From NCBI GenBank assembly GCA_020636325.1, contig JACJYC010000015.1, positions 62,001 to 126,000 on the forward strand: a DNA stretch of 64,000 nucleotides, in the 5' to 3' direction. The translations under genes and the position numbers were made by a program. Within the stretch, counting starts at the first letter, position 1; each line of letters opens with the position of its first letter. The stretch comes from Lewinellaceae bacterium. Lineage in GTDB: Bacteria > Bacteroidota > Bacteroidia > Chitinophagales > Saprospiraceae. Positions 1 through 7,219 of this stretch are shown in pieces. The notes beneath the pieces were generated by a model, which had not been told where the DNA came from, did no database searches, and saw nothing but the letters and a program-made list of their open reading frames with translations.

Positions 1-698
1 ATTTCATGGGCGCCGAATACCGGATCTATCCCAAAACCGAATCGATCGTATACATGGGGCCGGTCCTTGAACTGAGGCATACCAATACGCCCGCGGGCAC
101 CCTAACCGACAAGGCCTATTCACTTGGCTACAAGATCAATTTCCTGAGTTCGGCAACCCTGGAATTCGGGTATGGGTACAGCTTTCAGCACCTGACCCGC
201 GATTTCAGCCTGATCGATCCGGATAAATACACCTCCTTCCACGAAGGCGAAGAATACGATTGGCATGCGGTCGGCGGCAGCTTCCAAAGCAATACCCGGC
301 AGATTATCAACTTTGAACTGGGCCTGGTTTACGGCGGATTCTACAACGGCACCAACCTCAACATCAGCGGCCAGCTCAATGCCCGTTACCAGCCCTACGG
401 CAATATTTCCCTGGCATTCGACTACAATGACATCAAACTGCCCGACAACTACGGCAAGGAAAAACTCTTCCTGATCGGCCCCCGCATCGACCTGACCCTG
501 ACCGACAAGATCTTCCTTACCACCTATTATCAATACAACAACCTGCAGCGCAACATGAACCTCAATGCCAGGTTTCAATGGCGCTACCAGCCTGCTTCCG
601 ACTTTTTCATCGTGTATACGGAGAATTATTTCCCGGAGAATTTCAGCAGCAAGAACCGCGCCCTGGTGTTCAAGGCGACGTATTGGGTGAATCTTTGA
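1..698 (+). CDS. DUF5916-type outer-membrane protein, C-terminal part (cut by window edge)
   Basis: The frame is open to the left edge, so the ATG at 6 is probably internal and only the last ~231 residues are visible. These are alternating amphipathic strands rich in Tyr and Phe (GYGYSFQHL, TTYYQYNNLQ) that finish with an aromatic last strand, KATYWVNL, as in outer-membrane beta-barrels. The stretch FQWRYQPASDFFIVYTENYF followed by KNRALVFK is what I associate with the end of DUF5916 proteins, which usually carry a CBM9-like domain at the N-terminus, here outside the window. The function of the family is not established. It points away from the following minus-strand locus and is probably unrelated to it. 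The family call rests on the C-terminal pattern only. Confidence 0.7.
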   Translation, partial: FMGAEYRIYPKTESIVYMGPVLELRHTNTPAGTLTDKAYSLGYKINFLSSATLEFGYGYSFQHLTRDFSLIDPDKYTSFHEGEEYDWHAVGGSFQSNTRQIINFELGLVYGGFYNGTNLNISGQLNARYQPYGNISLAFDYNDIKLPDNYGKEKLFLIGPRIDLTLTDKIFLTTYYQYNNLQRNMNLNARFQWRYQPASDFFIVYTENYFPENFSSKNRALVFKATYWVNL

Positions 699-748
699 TC
701 TGCCGCCTTCGCCGAGGCTACGGCCGCCGGAGGGTGATTCGAGGTTTC

Positions 749-820
749 AAATCAACACATAAACAAATCAACACATAAACGAATCAACACATAAACACAT
801 AAACAAATCAACAAACAAAC
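749..820. repeat. Octanucleotide tandem array
   Basis: Nine consecutive 8-nt units alternate mainly between AAATCAAC and ACATAAAC, with GAATCAAC and AAACAAAC variants. The array fills most of the gap between the DUF5916 gene and the stop codon of the symporter at 830, and ends 9 nt from that stop. It codes for nothing on either strand. Confidence 0.85.
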
Positions 821-829
821 AAAAAACCA

Positions 830-1921
830 TCACCCCTCCTTCGGCGGCTTACTCCCCCACCAAATGGCCAGCGAGGACCCCGTAATGTTCATCATCGGGC
901 CGAAAACGGCGGGCGCCAGGCCGACGGTGGCCAGTTTGCCCATGGTCAGGGCGAGGCCGGATGCAAGGCCGCCGTTCTGCATCCCCACTTCCAGCGCAAC
1001 GGTGCGGCAATCCTTCTCCGACATGCGGAAGGCGCGCGCGCCCCAATAACCCAATAAATAGCCTGTAAGGTTGTGGACCAGGGTGGCCAGGATGAGCAAT
1101 GGGCCGATCGACATGAGGCTGTCCCGACCCGCAGCGGTGATGATCATGATGATAACGGCGATGCCGACCATGGAAACAACCGGCATGGCGGCGTCCAGCC
1201 AGGGGGTTTTGCCGTGCAGAAAATGATTGAAGACCAGCCCCGCGATGATGGGCAGGATCACGATCTTGGTAATGTCCCACAGCATCCCCAGGGCGTTGAC
1301 CTCGATGTATTGGCCGCCCAGCAATTTCATGAGAAACGGGGTCAGCAGCGGCGCCAGCAGGGTCGCTACGGCCGTCAGGCTCACCGACAGGGCCAGGTTG
1401 GCTTTGGCCAGGTAGGACATCACGTTGGAAGCCAACCCGCTCGGGCAACTGCCCACCAGGATAATGCCCGCGGCAATCTCGGCCGGAAAGGCAAAGATCT
1501 TGGTGACCGACAACCCTACCAGGGGCATAATGGTAAATTGGCACAAGATCCCCACCAGGATCCCCTTCGGCATCTTGGCGACCCTGGCAAAATCCTTCCA
1601 GCTCAGCGCGGTGCCCATCCCGAACATGATGATCTGCAACAGCGGCAGGATCAGCCTGGACAATTTGAAATCGCCGATCTTCACGAAATATTGCGGGAAG
1701 GTAAGGGCCAGCGCTACCCCGGCAAAAATGGAAAACGTAAAGGAAAATCCTTTCAGCAGCGGGTACCCCCTTACGCCGATGCCCATCAGCAGAAAGCCCA
1801 GGATCAGCCCCGGAGCGATCCAGTCGGCGGCGCCGGCAAACCAGGCAACCAAAGCGCCGGCAAAACAAGCGCCGGCCAGTATGATCAGGTTTCGATAGGT
1901 TGAAGTCGTCGTTTGAGTCAT
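830..1921 (-). CDS. BASS-type (bile acid:Na+ symporter family) organic-anion transporter
   Basis: A ~363-residue, very hydrophobic inner-membrane protein with about ten predicted membrane segments. The stretch GSCPSGLASNVMSYLAKANL followed by SVSLTAVATLLAP is the signature region of the SBF/BASS fold, and VGMQNGGLASGLAL matches the second conserved half. Family members co-transport Na+ with organic anions; bacterial and plant relatives carry bile acids, pantothenate or 2-keto acids. The ATG at 1921 is preferred over a TTG eight codons upstream. It is the last gene of the minus-strand locus that also encodes two exported dehydratase-like and two exported aldolase-like proteins, so import of a carboxylate made in the periplasm is a reasonable inference; the substrate cannot be read from the sequence. 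Confidence 0.85.
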   Translation of the reverse strand: MTQTTTSTYRNLIILAGACFAGALVAWFAGAADWIAPGLILGFLLMGIGVRGYPLLKGFSFTFSIFAGVALALTFPQYFVKIGDFKLSRLILPLLQIIMFGMGTALSWKDFARVAKMPKGILVGILCQFTIMPLVGLSVTKIFAFPAEIAAGIILVGSCPSGLASNVMSYLAKANLALSVSLTAVATLLAPLLTPFLMKLLGGQYIEVNALGMLWDITKIVILPIIAGLVFNHFLHGKTPWLDAAMPVVSMVGIAVIIMIITAAGRDSLMSIGPLLILATLVHNLTGYLLGYWGARAFRMSEKDCRTVALEVGMQNGGLASGLALTMGKLATVGLAPAVFGPMMNITGSSLAIWWGSKPPKEG

Positions 1922-1973
1922 CAGGTGTCGGTCTTTCGTCTTCAATGACGCAATATAGCCAAATTAGTGTAGC

Positions 1974-2018
1974 GACGCATGATCATGCGTCAATGAATAG
2001 CGACGTAAAATCTTACGT
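1974..2018. repeat. Pair of short palindromes upstream of the symporter gene
   Basis: A perfect 18-nt palindrome GACGCATGATCATGCGTC (1974-1991) is followed by a second hairpin with arms ACGTAA and TTACGT (2003-2018). Both are preceded by TAGCGACG, so they look like two diverged copies of one element. They lie in the 140-bp gap upstream of the symporter start. This could be an intergenic palindromic repeat or an operator; I cannot tell which. Confidence 0.5.
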
Positions 2019-2061
2019 TAAATTAATAAATCCCCAGTTCCTCAATTACTCAGTTCCTCGA

Positions 2062-3339
2062 TTACTCAAAAAAGGGCACCCCAGGGGTAGCATACTTTCG
2101 CATCCCCTCTTCGTTGATCTCCACGCCGATACCCGGTTTTTCCCGCAGGGTGATGAAGCCGTTCTCCACCATTTCGCCGTCAAAGGTGACGATCTCCTTG
2201 AACATGGGGTCGGAGTGGAAATAGGTCTGCCATTCCAGGATCATGAAATTGGGAACGGAAGCGCAGACGTGGCACGAAGCCATCGCGCCCAGGTAGGAAG
2301 CCACCATATGCGGCGCGAACGGCACATAATAGAGGTTGGCCAGGTTGGCGATCCGCTGGCCTTCACCCAGGCCGCCCGCTTTCTGGAGGTCGGGCATGAT
2401 GATGTCGACGGCGCCCATTTCCAGCAAGGGGCGGAAGCCGTGCGCCAGGTAATGGTTCTCTCCGGCGCAAATGGGTGTAGTGGTCGATTCCGTGATCTTT
2501 TTGTAGGCATCCGGATTTTCGGCCGGGATGGGTTCTTCCAGCCACATGAGGTTGAGCGGCTCCATCATTTTGGCGACCTTCTCGCCGGTGACGGCATCGT
2601 AGCGGCCGTGCATATCCACGCATACGTCGATATTGGGGCCTACGGCCTGGCGGGCGGCTGATATCTGGTCGTACATCCGCTGGAGCTCCGCCGGGCTTGC
2701 GGTCCAGTTGTACCAGTCGTACTTATTGGGGTCATTGGCCTGATCGACGTCGAATTTGACGGCGGTAAAGCCCATGTCGACGGCCTTTTTGGCGGCTTCC
2801 GCAAATTCGGCGGGCTGCGGCAACCGGCTTTGGTACAGGGCCGTATCCATATATACCCGGATCTTGTCGCGGAATTTCCCGCCCAGCAACTGGTAAACCG
2901 GTAAGCCGAGCGCCTTGCCGGCGAGGTCCCACAGGGCTGTTTCCACCGCGGTCAGTACGGCAACGTACATGCCCGATTGAGCGCCTTCAAAAAAACCGGA
3001 CCGCCGGATATCCTCGAACAACCGGTGCACATTCAGCGGGCTTTTCCCTTTGATGCGCTGGCCGAACATCTTGACCAGGTGGTACGTGCCGGGCGTTGCA
3101 TCTACCCCTTCGCCGCATCCCCAGATGTCCTGATTGGAATAGATCTTGACGAACAGGCTATGCCCGCCGCGGATGTACCCGCATTTGATGTCCGTGATCT
3201 TCAGATCGGAAGGAATGGAATGTTTCGGCGTTTGCGCAATCGATTGCTCCAATACGCGTCCGAATCCGGAAAGGGGTGCGGTGGCCAACGCAGCCGCCGC
3301 GGCGGTTTTGGCCAGGAAATTCCTGCGGTTGTGATTCAT
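2062..3339 (-). CDS. Tat-exported enolase-superfamily (mandelate racemase/MLE) sugar-acid dehydratase-like protein
   Basis: 425 residues. The N-terminus has a twin-arginine motif RRNFLAK followed by an Ala-rich hydrophobic stretch, so export by Tat is predicted. The rest is a mandelate racemase/muconate lactonizing enzyme: an N-terminal capping domain, then a barrel with metal-ligand motifs CVDMHGRYD, LEEPIP and GENHYLAH, and a later APHM histidine. A D-x-H on barrel strand 3 with a further His near the end is the pattern of galactonate- and mannonate-type acid-sugar dehydratases, which remove water from an aldonate to give a 2-keto-3-deoxy acid. The gene lies 138 bp downstream of an RraA-like gene and before the symporter. 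The exact sugar acid is unknown. A paralogue lies at 4575-6029. Confidence 0.85.
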   Translation of the reverse strand: MNHNRRNFLAKTAAAAALATAPLSGFGRVLEQSIAQTPKHSIPSDLKITDIKCGYIRGGHSLFVKIYSNQDIWGCGEGVDATPGTYHLVKMFGQRIKGKSPLNVHRLFEDIRRSGFFEGAQSGMYVAVLTAVETALWDLAGKALGLPVYQLLGGKFRDKIRVYMDTALYQSRLPQPAEFAEAAKKAVDMGFTAVKFDVDQANDPNKYDWYNWTASPAELQRMYDQISAARQAVGPNIDVCVDMHGRYDAVTGEKVAKMMEPLNLMWLEEPIPAENPDAYKKITESTTTPICAGENHYLAHGFRPLLEMGAVDIIMPDLQKAGGLGEGQRIANLANLYYVPFAPHMVASYLGAMASCHVCASVPNFMILEWQTYFHSDPMFKEIVTFDGEMVENGFITLREKPGIGVEINEEGMRKYATPGVPFFE

Positions 3340-3358
3340 GATGGTTGATTATCGTTGG

Positions 3359-3479
3359 GGCAACCCTTGTGGTTACCCGGGCAACCACAAGGGTTGCCTG
3401 TTTTGGATTTTCTGGTTGGGCAACCACAAGGGTTGCCTGTTTTGGATTTTCTGGTTGGGCAACCACAAGGGTTGCCCCT
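3359..3479. repeat. GGCAACC palindrome and 39-bp tandem repeat
   Basis: A perfect inverted repeat with 16-nt arms (GGCAACCCTTGTGGTT at 3359-3374, AACCACAAGGGTTGCC at 3383-3398) opens the block. The second arm then recurs as part of a 39-bp unit starting at 3379, 3418 and, truncated, 3457. The last copy runs into the stop codon of the RraA-like gene at 3478. Related sequence recurs at 4505-4568. This is a non-coding intergenic repeat family, not a CRISPR array, because no unique spacers separate the copies. Confidence 0.85.
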
Positions 3480-4419
3480 ACCAGGTGCGTTTTTTCAAAT
3501 ATTCCTGGATCTGTTCTTTGGGTACCGGCAATTCATCGATATGATCGGCGAGCCATTGGGAAAAATCCTTTTCGATCTCATCCGACCAGCGCGAATCGAT
3601 TTGCCCGGGGGTATATTTCTGTTCGCGCAGGCGCTGGTGGCCGAACATATCGCGCAGCCGGACGATCTCCGAAATGGTCACCACCTTTTCCGCAAGGTGG
3701 GGCGGTATAAAGATCACGCCGCCGTCCCTGCCCAGGACCACGTCGCCCGGCATGACGGTAGCATGGCCGATCCGGGTGGGCTGGTTGATCCCGACCAGGG
3801 TGGTGTTCAGGTCGCCGTCGGGATTGTTCAAATGGTGGGAAGGGTGATAACTCCGGAAAAATGAGGTGAACGAGCCGATCTCCTTCAGGCCGTTGATATC
3901 CCGGATGGCGCCGTCATAGACAATGCCGTTGCCGGTTTTGGCAAAGATCGAATTGCCGAGGTTATCCCCGATGGTGGGGCCGTCGATATGGGCGCCGAAC
4001 TGGTCAACCACATACACGTCGCCCTTGGTCAGCAGGTCGATGGGCCAGGAATTCTGCGACTTGATCCGCCCGTCGCGGTTATGCCCGCGGTCGTCGATCA
4101 CCCGGTGGATATCCGGCCTGCCGGGCATGAAAATGGCGGTGACGGCCCGGCCGACCAGCACACTGTCCGGGTTGATGGTCTGCCAGCCGTCTTCGTACTG
4201 GTATTTGTAGTTCTCGCCTTTCAGGACCGCCCAGGCCTCTTCCAGGGTAACCAGCCGCATCCTTTGCAGGACCGCGTCGGGTACCTTGGGCCGACCGTCA
4301 GGGAACCGCTCGCCCTTCCACTCCGGGGTAAGGAAGACCAGTTCATCTTTGGAGATCTGCTGGGCCCAGGCGGCTGAACAGACGAAAAGGAGGATTAACC
4401 AAACGGGTATTCGGTGCAT
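3478..4419 (-). CDS. Exported RraA-like (class II HMG/CHA aldolase superfamily) protein 1
   Basis: 313 residues from the ATG at 4419; the upstream frame extension is repeat-derived and rejected. The first ~20 residues (MHRIPVWLILLFVCSAAWAQ) form a Sec signal peptide, so a periplasmic location is predicted. The core carries the RraA/HMG-aldolase signatures GDNLGNSIFAK and DGAIRD, the latter holding the Arg-Asp pair that binds the divalent metal and keto-acid in class II 4-hydroxy-4-methyl-2-oxoglutarate aldolases. It is about twice as long as E. coli RraA (about 160 aa), with extra N- and C-terminal regions. Its partner at 6047-6976 shares LTPEWKGERFPDGRPK. Retro-aldol cleavage or decarboxylation of a keto acid is the expected chemistry. 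The extra regions leave other roles open. Confidence 0.8.
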   Translation of the reverse strand: MHRIPVWLILLFVCSAAWAQQISKDELVFLTPEWKGERFPDGRPKVPDAVLQRMRLVTLEEAWAVLKGENYKYQYEDGWQTINPDSVLVGRAVTAIFMPGRPDIHRVIDDRGHNRDGRIKSQNSWPIDLLTKGDVYVVDQFGAHIDGPTIGDNLGNSIFAKTGNGIVYDGAIRDINGLKEIGSFTSFFRSYHPSHHLNNPDGDLNTTLVGINQPTRIGHATVMPGDVVLGRDGGVIFIPPHLAEKVVTISEIVRLRDMFGHQRLREQKYTPGQIDSRWSDEIEKDFSQWLADHIDELPVPKEQIQEYLKKRTW

Positions 4420-4504
4420 GCTAAACTGATTATAGTTTGCGAAACCTTTGGGGTTTCGTAAATCAATTCTTTTGTTGCAGCTCATGGCAACTTCATGGGT
4501 CATG

Positions 4505-4568
4505 CAAGGGTTCACAGGTTGGGGCAACCACAAGGGTTCACAGGTTGGGGCAACCACAAGGGTTGCCC
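4505..4568. repeat. 26-bp tandem repeat of the GGCAACC family
   Basis: Two copies of a 26-nt unit beginning CAAGGGTTCACAGGTTGGGG (4505 and 4531) and a truncated third copy (4557) share CAACCACAAGGGTT with the block at 3359-3479. The array lies just downstream of the second dehydratase gene, which ends at 4575. Confidence 0.8.
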
Positions 4569-4574
4569 GTACGG

Positions 4575-6029
4575 TTAGCTCCAGAGCCTGTCCCAGGAGC
4601 GGATATTGTCCCATTCCGGTGTCGGCTTGAAGTAGCTCTGGTCTTCCGGGTCGAGGTGTTTTTTCACCTCATCGTCGTTGAGTTCGATGCCGAGTCCCGG
4701 CCTTTCCGGCACAACGGCAAATCCCTTGTCGATCATAGGAACGTCCGTCGGTTTGACCAGGCTGGTCCAGTAATCCAGATCGACCGAGTGGTGTTCGAGG
4801 GCCACAAAGTTCTGGGTAGCTGCCGCGCAGTGTACGTTGGCCATGAAGGAAACCGGCGTCCCCGCAAAGTGCATGGCCATCGCCACGCCGCGTTCTTCGG
4901 CATAGTCGCCGATCTTCTTGGTTTCGAGCAGGCCGCCAGAACTGGCCAGATCCGGATGCACCAGATCGACCGCCCGGTTGTCGATCAGTTTGATGAATTC
5001 TTCTTTCAGGTAAATATCTTCCCCCGTCAGGACCGGCGTCTCGATGGCCTGGCGGATCTCTTTGAGTTGTTCGGTATACTTCCAGGGGATGAGGTCCTCC
5101 AGCCAGGCCAACCGGTAGGGTTCAACCGCCCGCCCGAGCCGGATAGCGTTGTTCATGTCAAAATGGCCGTAATGGTCGGAGGCCAGCGGAATCTCGTAGC
5201 CTACGGTATTGCGTACGCCGGCTACATATTCCATCATGATATCGAGCCCCTTGTCGGTGATCTGGATCTGGGTAAACGGGTGTTCGGTGCCGCCGTAGGT
5301 CATCTGGGAATTGTCCCATTGGCGGCCGACATCCCAGAAATTGCTGTTGGCCAGCGTACCGGGGATGCCCTTCAGCGACTCCAGTCCGAAGTCCATTTTC
5401 AGGAAGGTGAAGCCTTTATTCTCCACCCGGTCTTTCATTTTGGCAGCAAATTCTTCGGGAGAGTTTGCCCTGGGCGTATCGGCATAAAGGCGCACTTTAT
5501 CCCTGTACTTGCCGCCCAGCAGTTGATAGGCGGGCACCCCGTAAGCTTTCCCGGCCAGGTCCCAAAGCGCCATTTCCACGCCGCAAACGCCGCCGGCCTG
5601 GCGCCCGTGGTAACCGAATTGCTTGATGTGTTTGAAGATCATCTCCACATTGCAGGGGTTCATCCCCAGGATGCGGCTTTTCAGGAAAAGGGCATAACGC
5701 CAGGTAGCGCCGTCCCTGACCTCACCCAGGCCGTAGATGCCCTGGTTGGTATCGATCCGGATCACGGGGCAGCGTCCGCCGCCGTTCATCACCACAGCAT
5801 AGCGCATATCCGTGATCTTCAGGTCGGTGGGCGCCGAGGCGCGTTGTACCTTCTGCGTGGTATATTCCAGGGTCTGATCGATCGGCGCCCGGAAAAAAGC
5901 CCCGATGGCCAACCCGCCGAGTGCGCTGTTGCGGATGAAATCCCGCCGGCCGGTGCCCTGTTGATTGTCGGGGGCGGACGAATCGGTTACCCCGAGTTTT
6001 TTCAGGAAGTTGTACGAAGGAGTGGTCAT
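4575..6029 (-). CDS. Tat-exported enolase-superfamily (mandelate racemase/MLE) protein 2
   Basis: 484 residues from the ATG at 6029; an upstream TTG at 6053 overlaps the preceding gene and is not used. A twin-arginine motif GRRDFIRNSALGGLAIGAFF starts around residue 25-30, predicting Tat export. The MLE fold follows, with LASDHYGHFD, LEDLIP, GEDIYLKEEF and MHFAGTP at the positions expected for metal ligands and the catalytic His. It is longer than typical family members and has a divergent active site compared with the paralogue at 2062-3339, so a different substrate or a different step is likely. The start is 17 bp after the RraA-like gene at 6047-6976, and the two are very probably co-transcribed. 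Confidence 0.83.
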   Translation of the reverse strand: MTTPSYNFLKKLGVTDSSAPDNQQGTGRRDFIRNSALGGLAIGAFFRAPIDQTLEYTTQKVQRASAPTDLKITDMRYAVVMNGGGRCPVIRIDTNQGIYGLGEVRDGATWRYALFLKSRILGMNPCNVEMIFKHIKQFGYHGRQAGGVCGVEMALWDLAGKAYGVPAYQLLGGKYRDKVRLYADTPRANSPEEFAAKMKDRVENKGFTFLKMDFGLESLKGIPGTLANSNFWDVGRQWDNSQMTYGGTEHPFTQIQITDKGLDIMMEYVAGVRNTVGYEIPLASDHYGHFDMNNAIRLGRAVEPYRLAWLEDLIPWKYTEQLKEIRQAIETPVLTGEDIYLKEEFIKLIDNRAVDLVHPDLASSGGLLETKKIGDYAEERGVAMAMHFAGTPVSFMANVHCAAATQNFVALEHHSVDLDYWTSLVKPTDVPMIDKGFAVVPERPGLGIELNDDEVKKHLDPEDQSYFKPTPEWDNIRSWDRLWS

Positions 6030-6046
6030 GATATGATGTTTAAAAT

Positions 6047-6976
6047 TCACCAATTACGTTCTTTCATGAAGGCGTCCAGTTCGGCGCGGGTCATCGGCAG
6101 TTTGTCCGGATTGGCATTGATCCAGGACAGGAAATCGGCCTTGATCTCGTCGGTCCATTGCCGGTCGATCTGTCCGGGGGTATACTTGCCTTCCCGCAGC
6201 CGCTGGTGGCCGAACTGATCGCGCAAGGCGATGAATTCGGCAGTGATCACCACCTTTTCCAGCAGGTGCGGCGGGATGAAGATTATCCCCCCCTTTTTGG
6301 CCAGCACCACGTCCCCGGGCAGGACGGTCGCCCGCCCGATCCGGATGGGATTGTTGATGGAGGCCAGCATCATTTGCTGGATGTAGGAAGGGTCGTACCC
6401 TTTGATCCAGGCGTTGAACCCTTCGATCTTTTCCAACCCTTCGATATCCCTGACGGAACCGTAAAAGATCACGCCGTTCTTCGATTTGGCGTAGATGGAA
6501 TTGCCGAGGTTATCCCCGATCAGGGTGCCGTCCACGATCTTGCCGTAGCTGTCGGCGATGTACACGTCGCCCGGCGCCAAAACGTCGATGGGCCAGGAAT
6601 TGGTCCCGCCGATCCGGCCTTCCGCCTGTCCTTTTTCCTTGATCAGCTTATCCCATTCCGGGCGGAGGGGCATGTATTGCGCCGTCACCGCCCTGCCGAC
6701 CATGACCTGGTCGGGACGCAGGATCATCCAGTCGCCTTCAAAGGCATTGTTGTAGCCTTCATTGCGCAAAATACCCCAGGCTTCTTCGAGGGAAACATTC
6801 CTGAGGCGTTCCAGCAGCCGATCCGGCGTTTTGGGCCGGCCGTCCGGGAATCGTTCCCCTTTCCATTCCGGGGTCAGGGCGATGATCTGTTCCGGCGTCG
6901 GCGTAATTTGCTGGGCTGCAGCGCCTGCAAAGGCGAATGCGAGCAGAAAAAAGGTCAGTAACGTGCTTCGGTTCAT
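6047..6976 (-). CDS. Exported RraA-like (class II aldolase superfamily) protein 2
   Basis: 309 residues. MNRSTLLTFFLLAFAFAGAA followed by AQQ is a clear Sec signal peptide with cleavage near residue 21. The core has GDNLGNSIYAK and YGSVRD, keeping the Arg-Asp pair of RraA/HMG aldolases, and the N-terminal LTPEWKGERFPDGRPK shared with its paralogue at 3478-4419. It is the first enzyme gene after SusD (stop of SusD at 7220) and is followed within 17 bp by an enolase-superfamily gene. The repeated order RraA then MLE, twice in a row, points to duplication of a two-gene module followed by divergence. Predicted periplasmic aldolase or decarboxylase acting on the product of the dehydratase; substrate unknown. 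Confidence 0.8.
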   Translation of the reverse strand: MNRSTLLTFFLLAFAFAGAAAQQITPTPEQIIALTPEWKGERFPDGRPKTPDRLLERLRNVSLEEAWGILRNEGYNNAFEGDWMILRPDQVMVGRAVTAQYMPLRPEWDKLIKEKGQAEGRIGGTNSWPIDVLAPGDVYIADSYGKIVDGTLIGDNLGNSIYAKSKNGVIFYGSVRDIEGLEKIEGFNAWIKGYDPSYIQQMMLASINNPIRIGRATVLPGDVVLAKKGGIIFIPPHLLEKVVITAEFIALRDQFGHQRLREGKYTPGQIDRQWTDEIKADFLSWINANPDKLPMTRAELDAFMKERNW

Positions 6977-7131
6977 CAGTTGTTCTGTTTAATGATTTTG
7001 TCTTTGGTTGTAAGTCGAAAGGGAGCAACCGGGACGTTCTCCGGGCACGGCCGATCTTATGATCCGGGGTCGAACTTGATTTTACGGCCTTCCGGTTTGA
7101 AATCCTCGGTTATAGGCACCCAGAACTACCC

Positions 7132-7208
7132 ACTTACGACTTACAACTTACGACTTACGACTTACGACTTATGACTTACGACTTATGACTTACGACTTAT
7201 GACTTACG
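7132..7208. repeat. Heptanucleotide array (ACTTACG/ACTTATG), 11 copies
   Basis: Eleven uninterrupted 7-nt units ACTTACG, ACTTACA or ACTTATG, ending 11 nt from the SusD stop codon at 7220. On the minus strand the unit reads GTAAGTY (rotated), the same family as the arrays at 39330-39441 and 55463-55532. Confidence 0.9.
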
Positions 7209-7219
7209 ATCGTGCATCG

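Noticed and set aside
3359..3479. CRISPR-like array of about 39-bp repeats
   Set aside because: Copies are contiguous with no unique spacers, number fewer than three full units, and no cas gene is nearby.
4437..6218. 593-codon open frame on the plus strand
   Set aside because: Antisense to the second enolase-superfamily gene and containing translated GGCAACC repeat at its start; no domain recognised.
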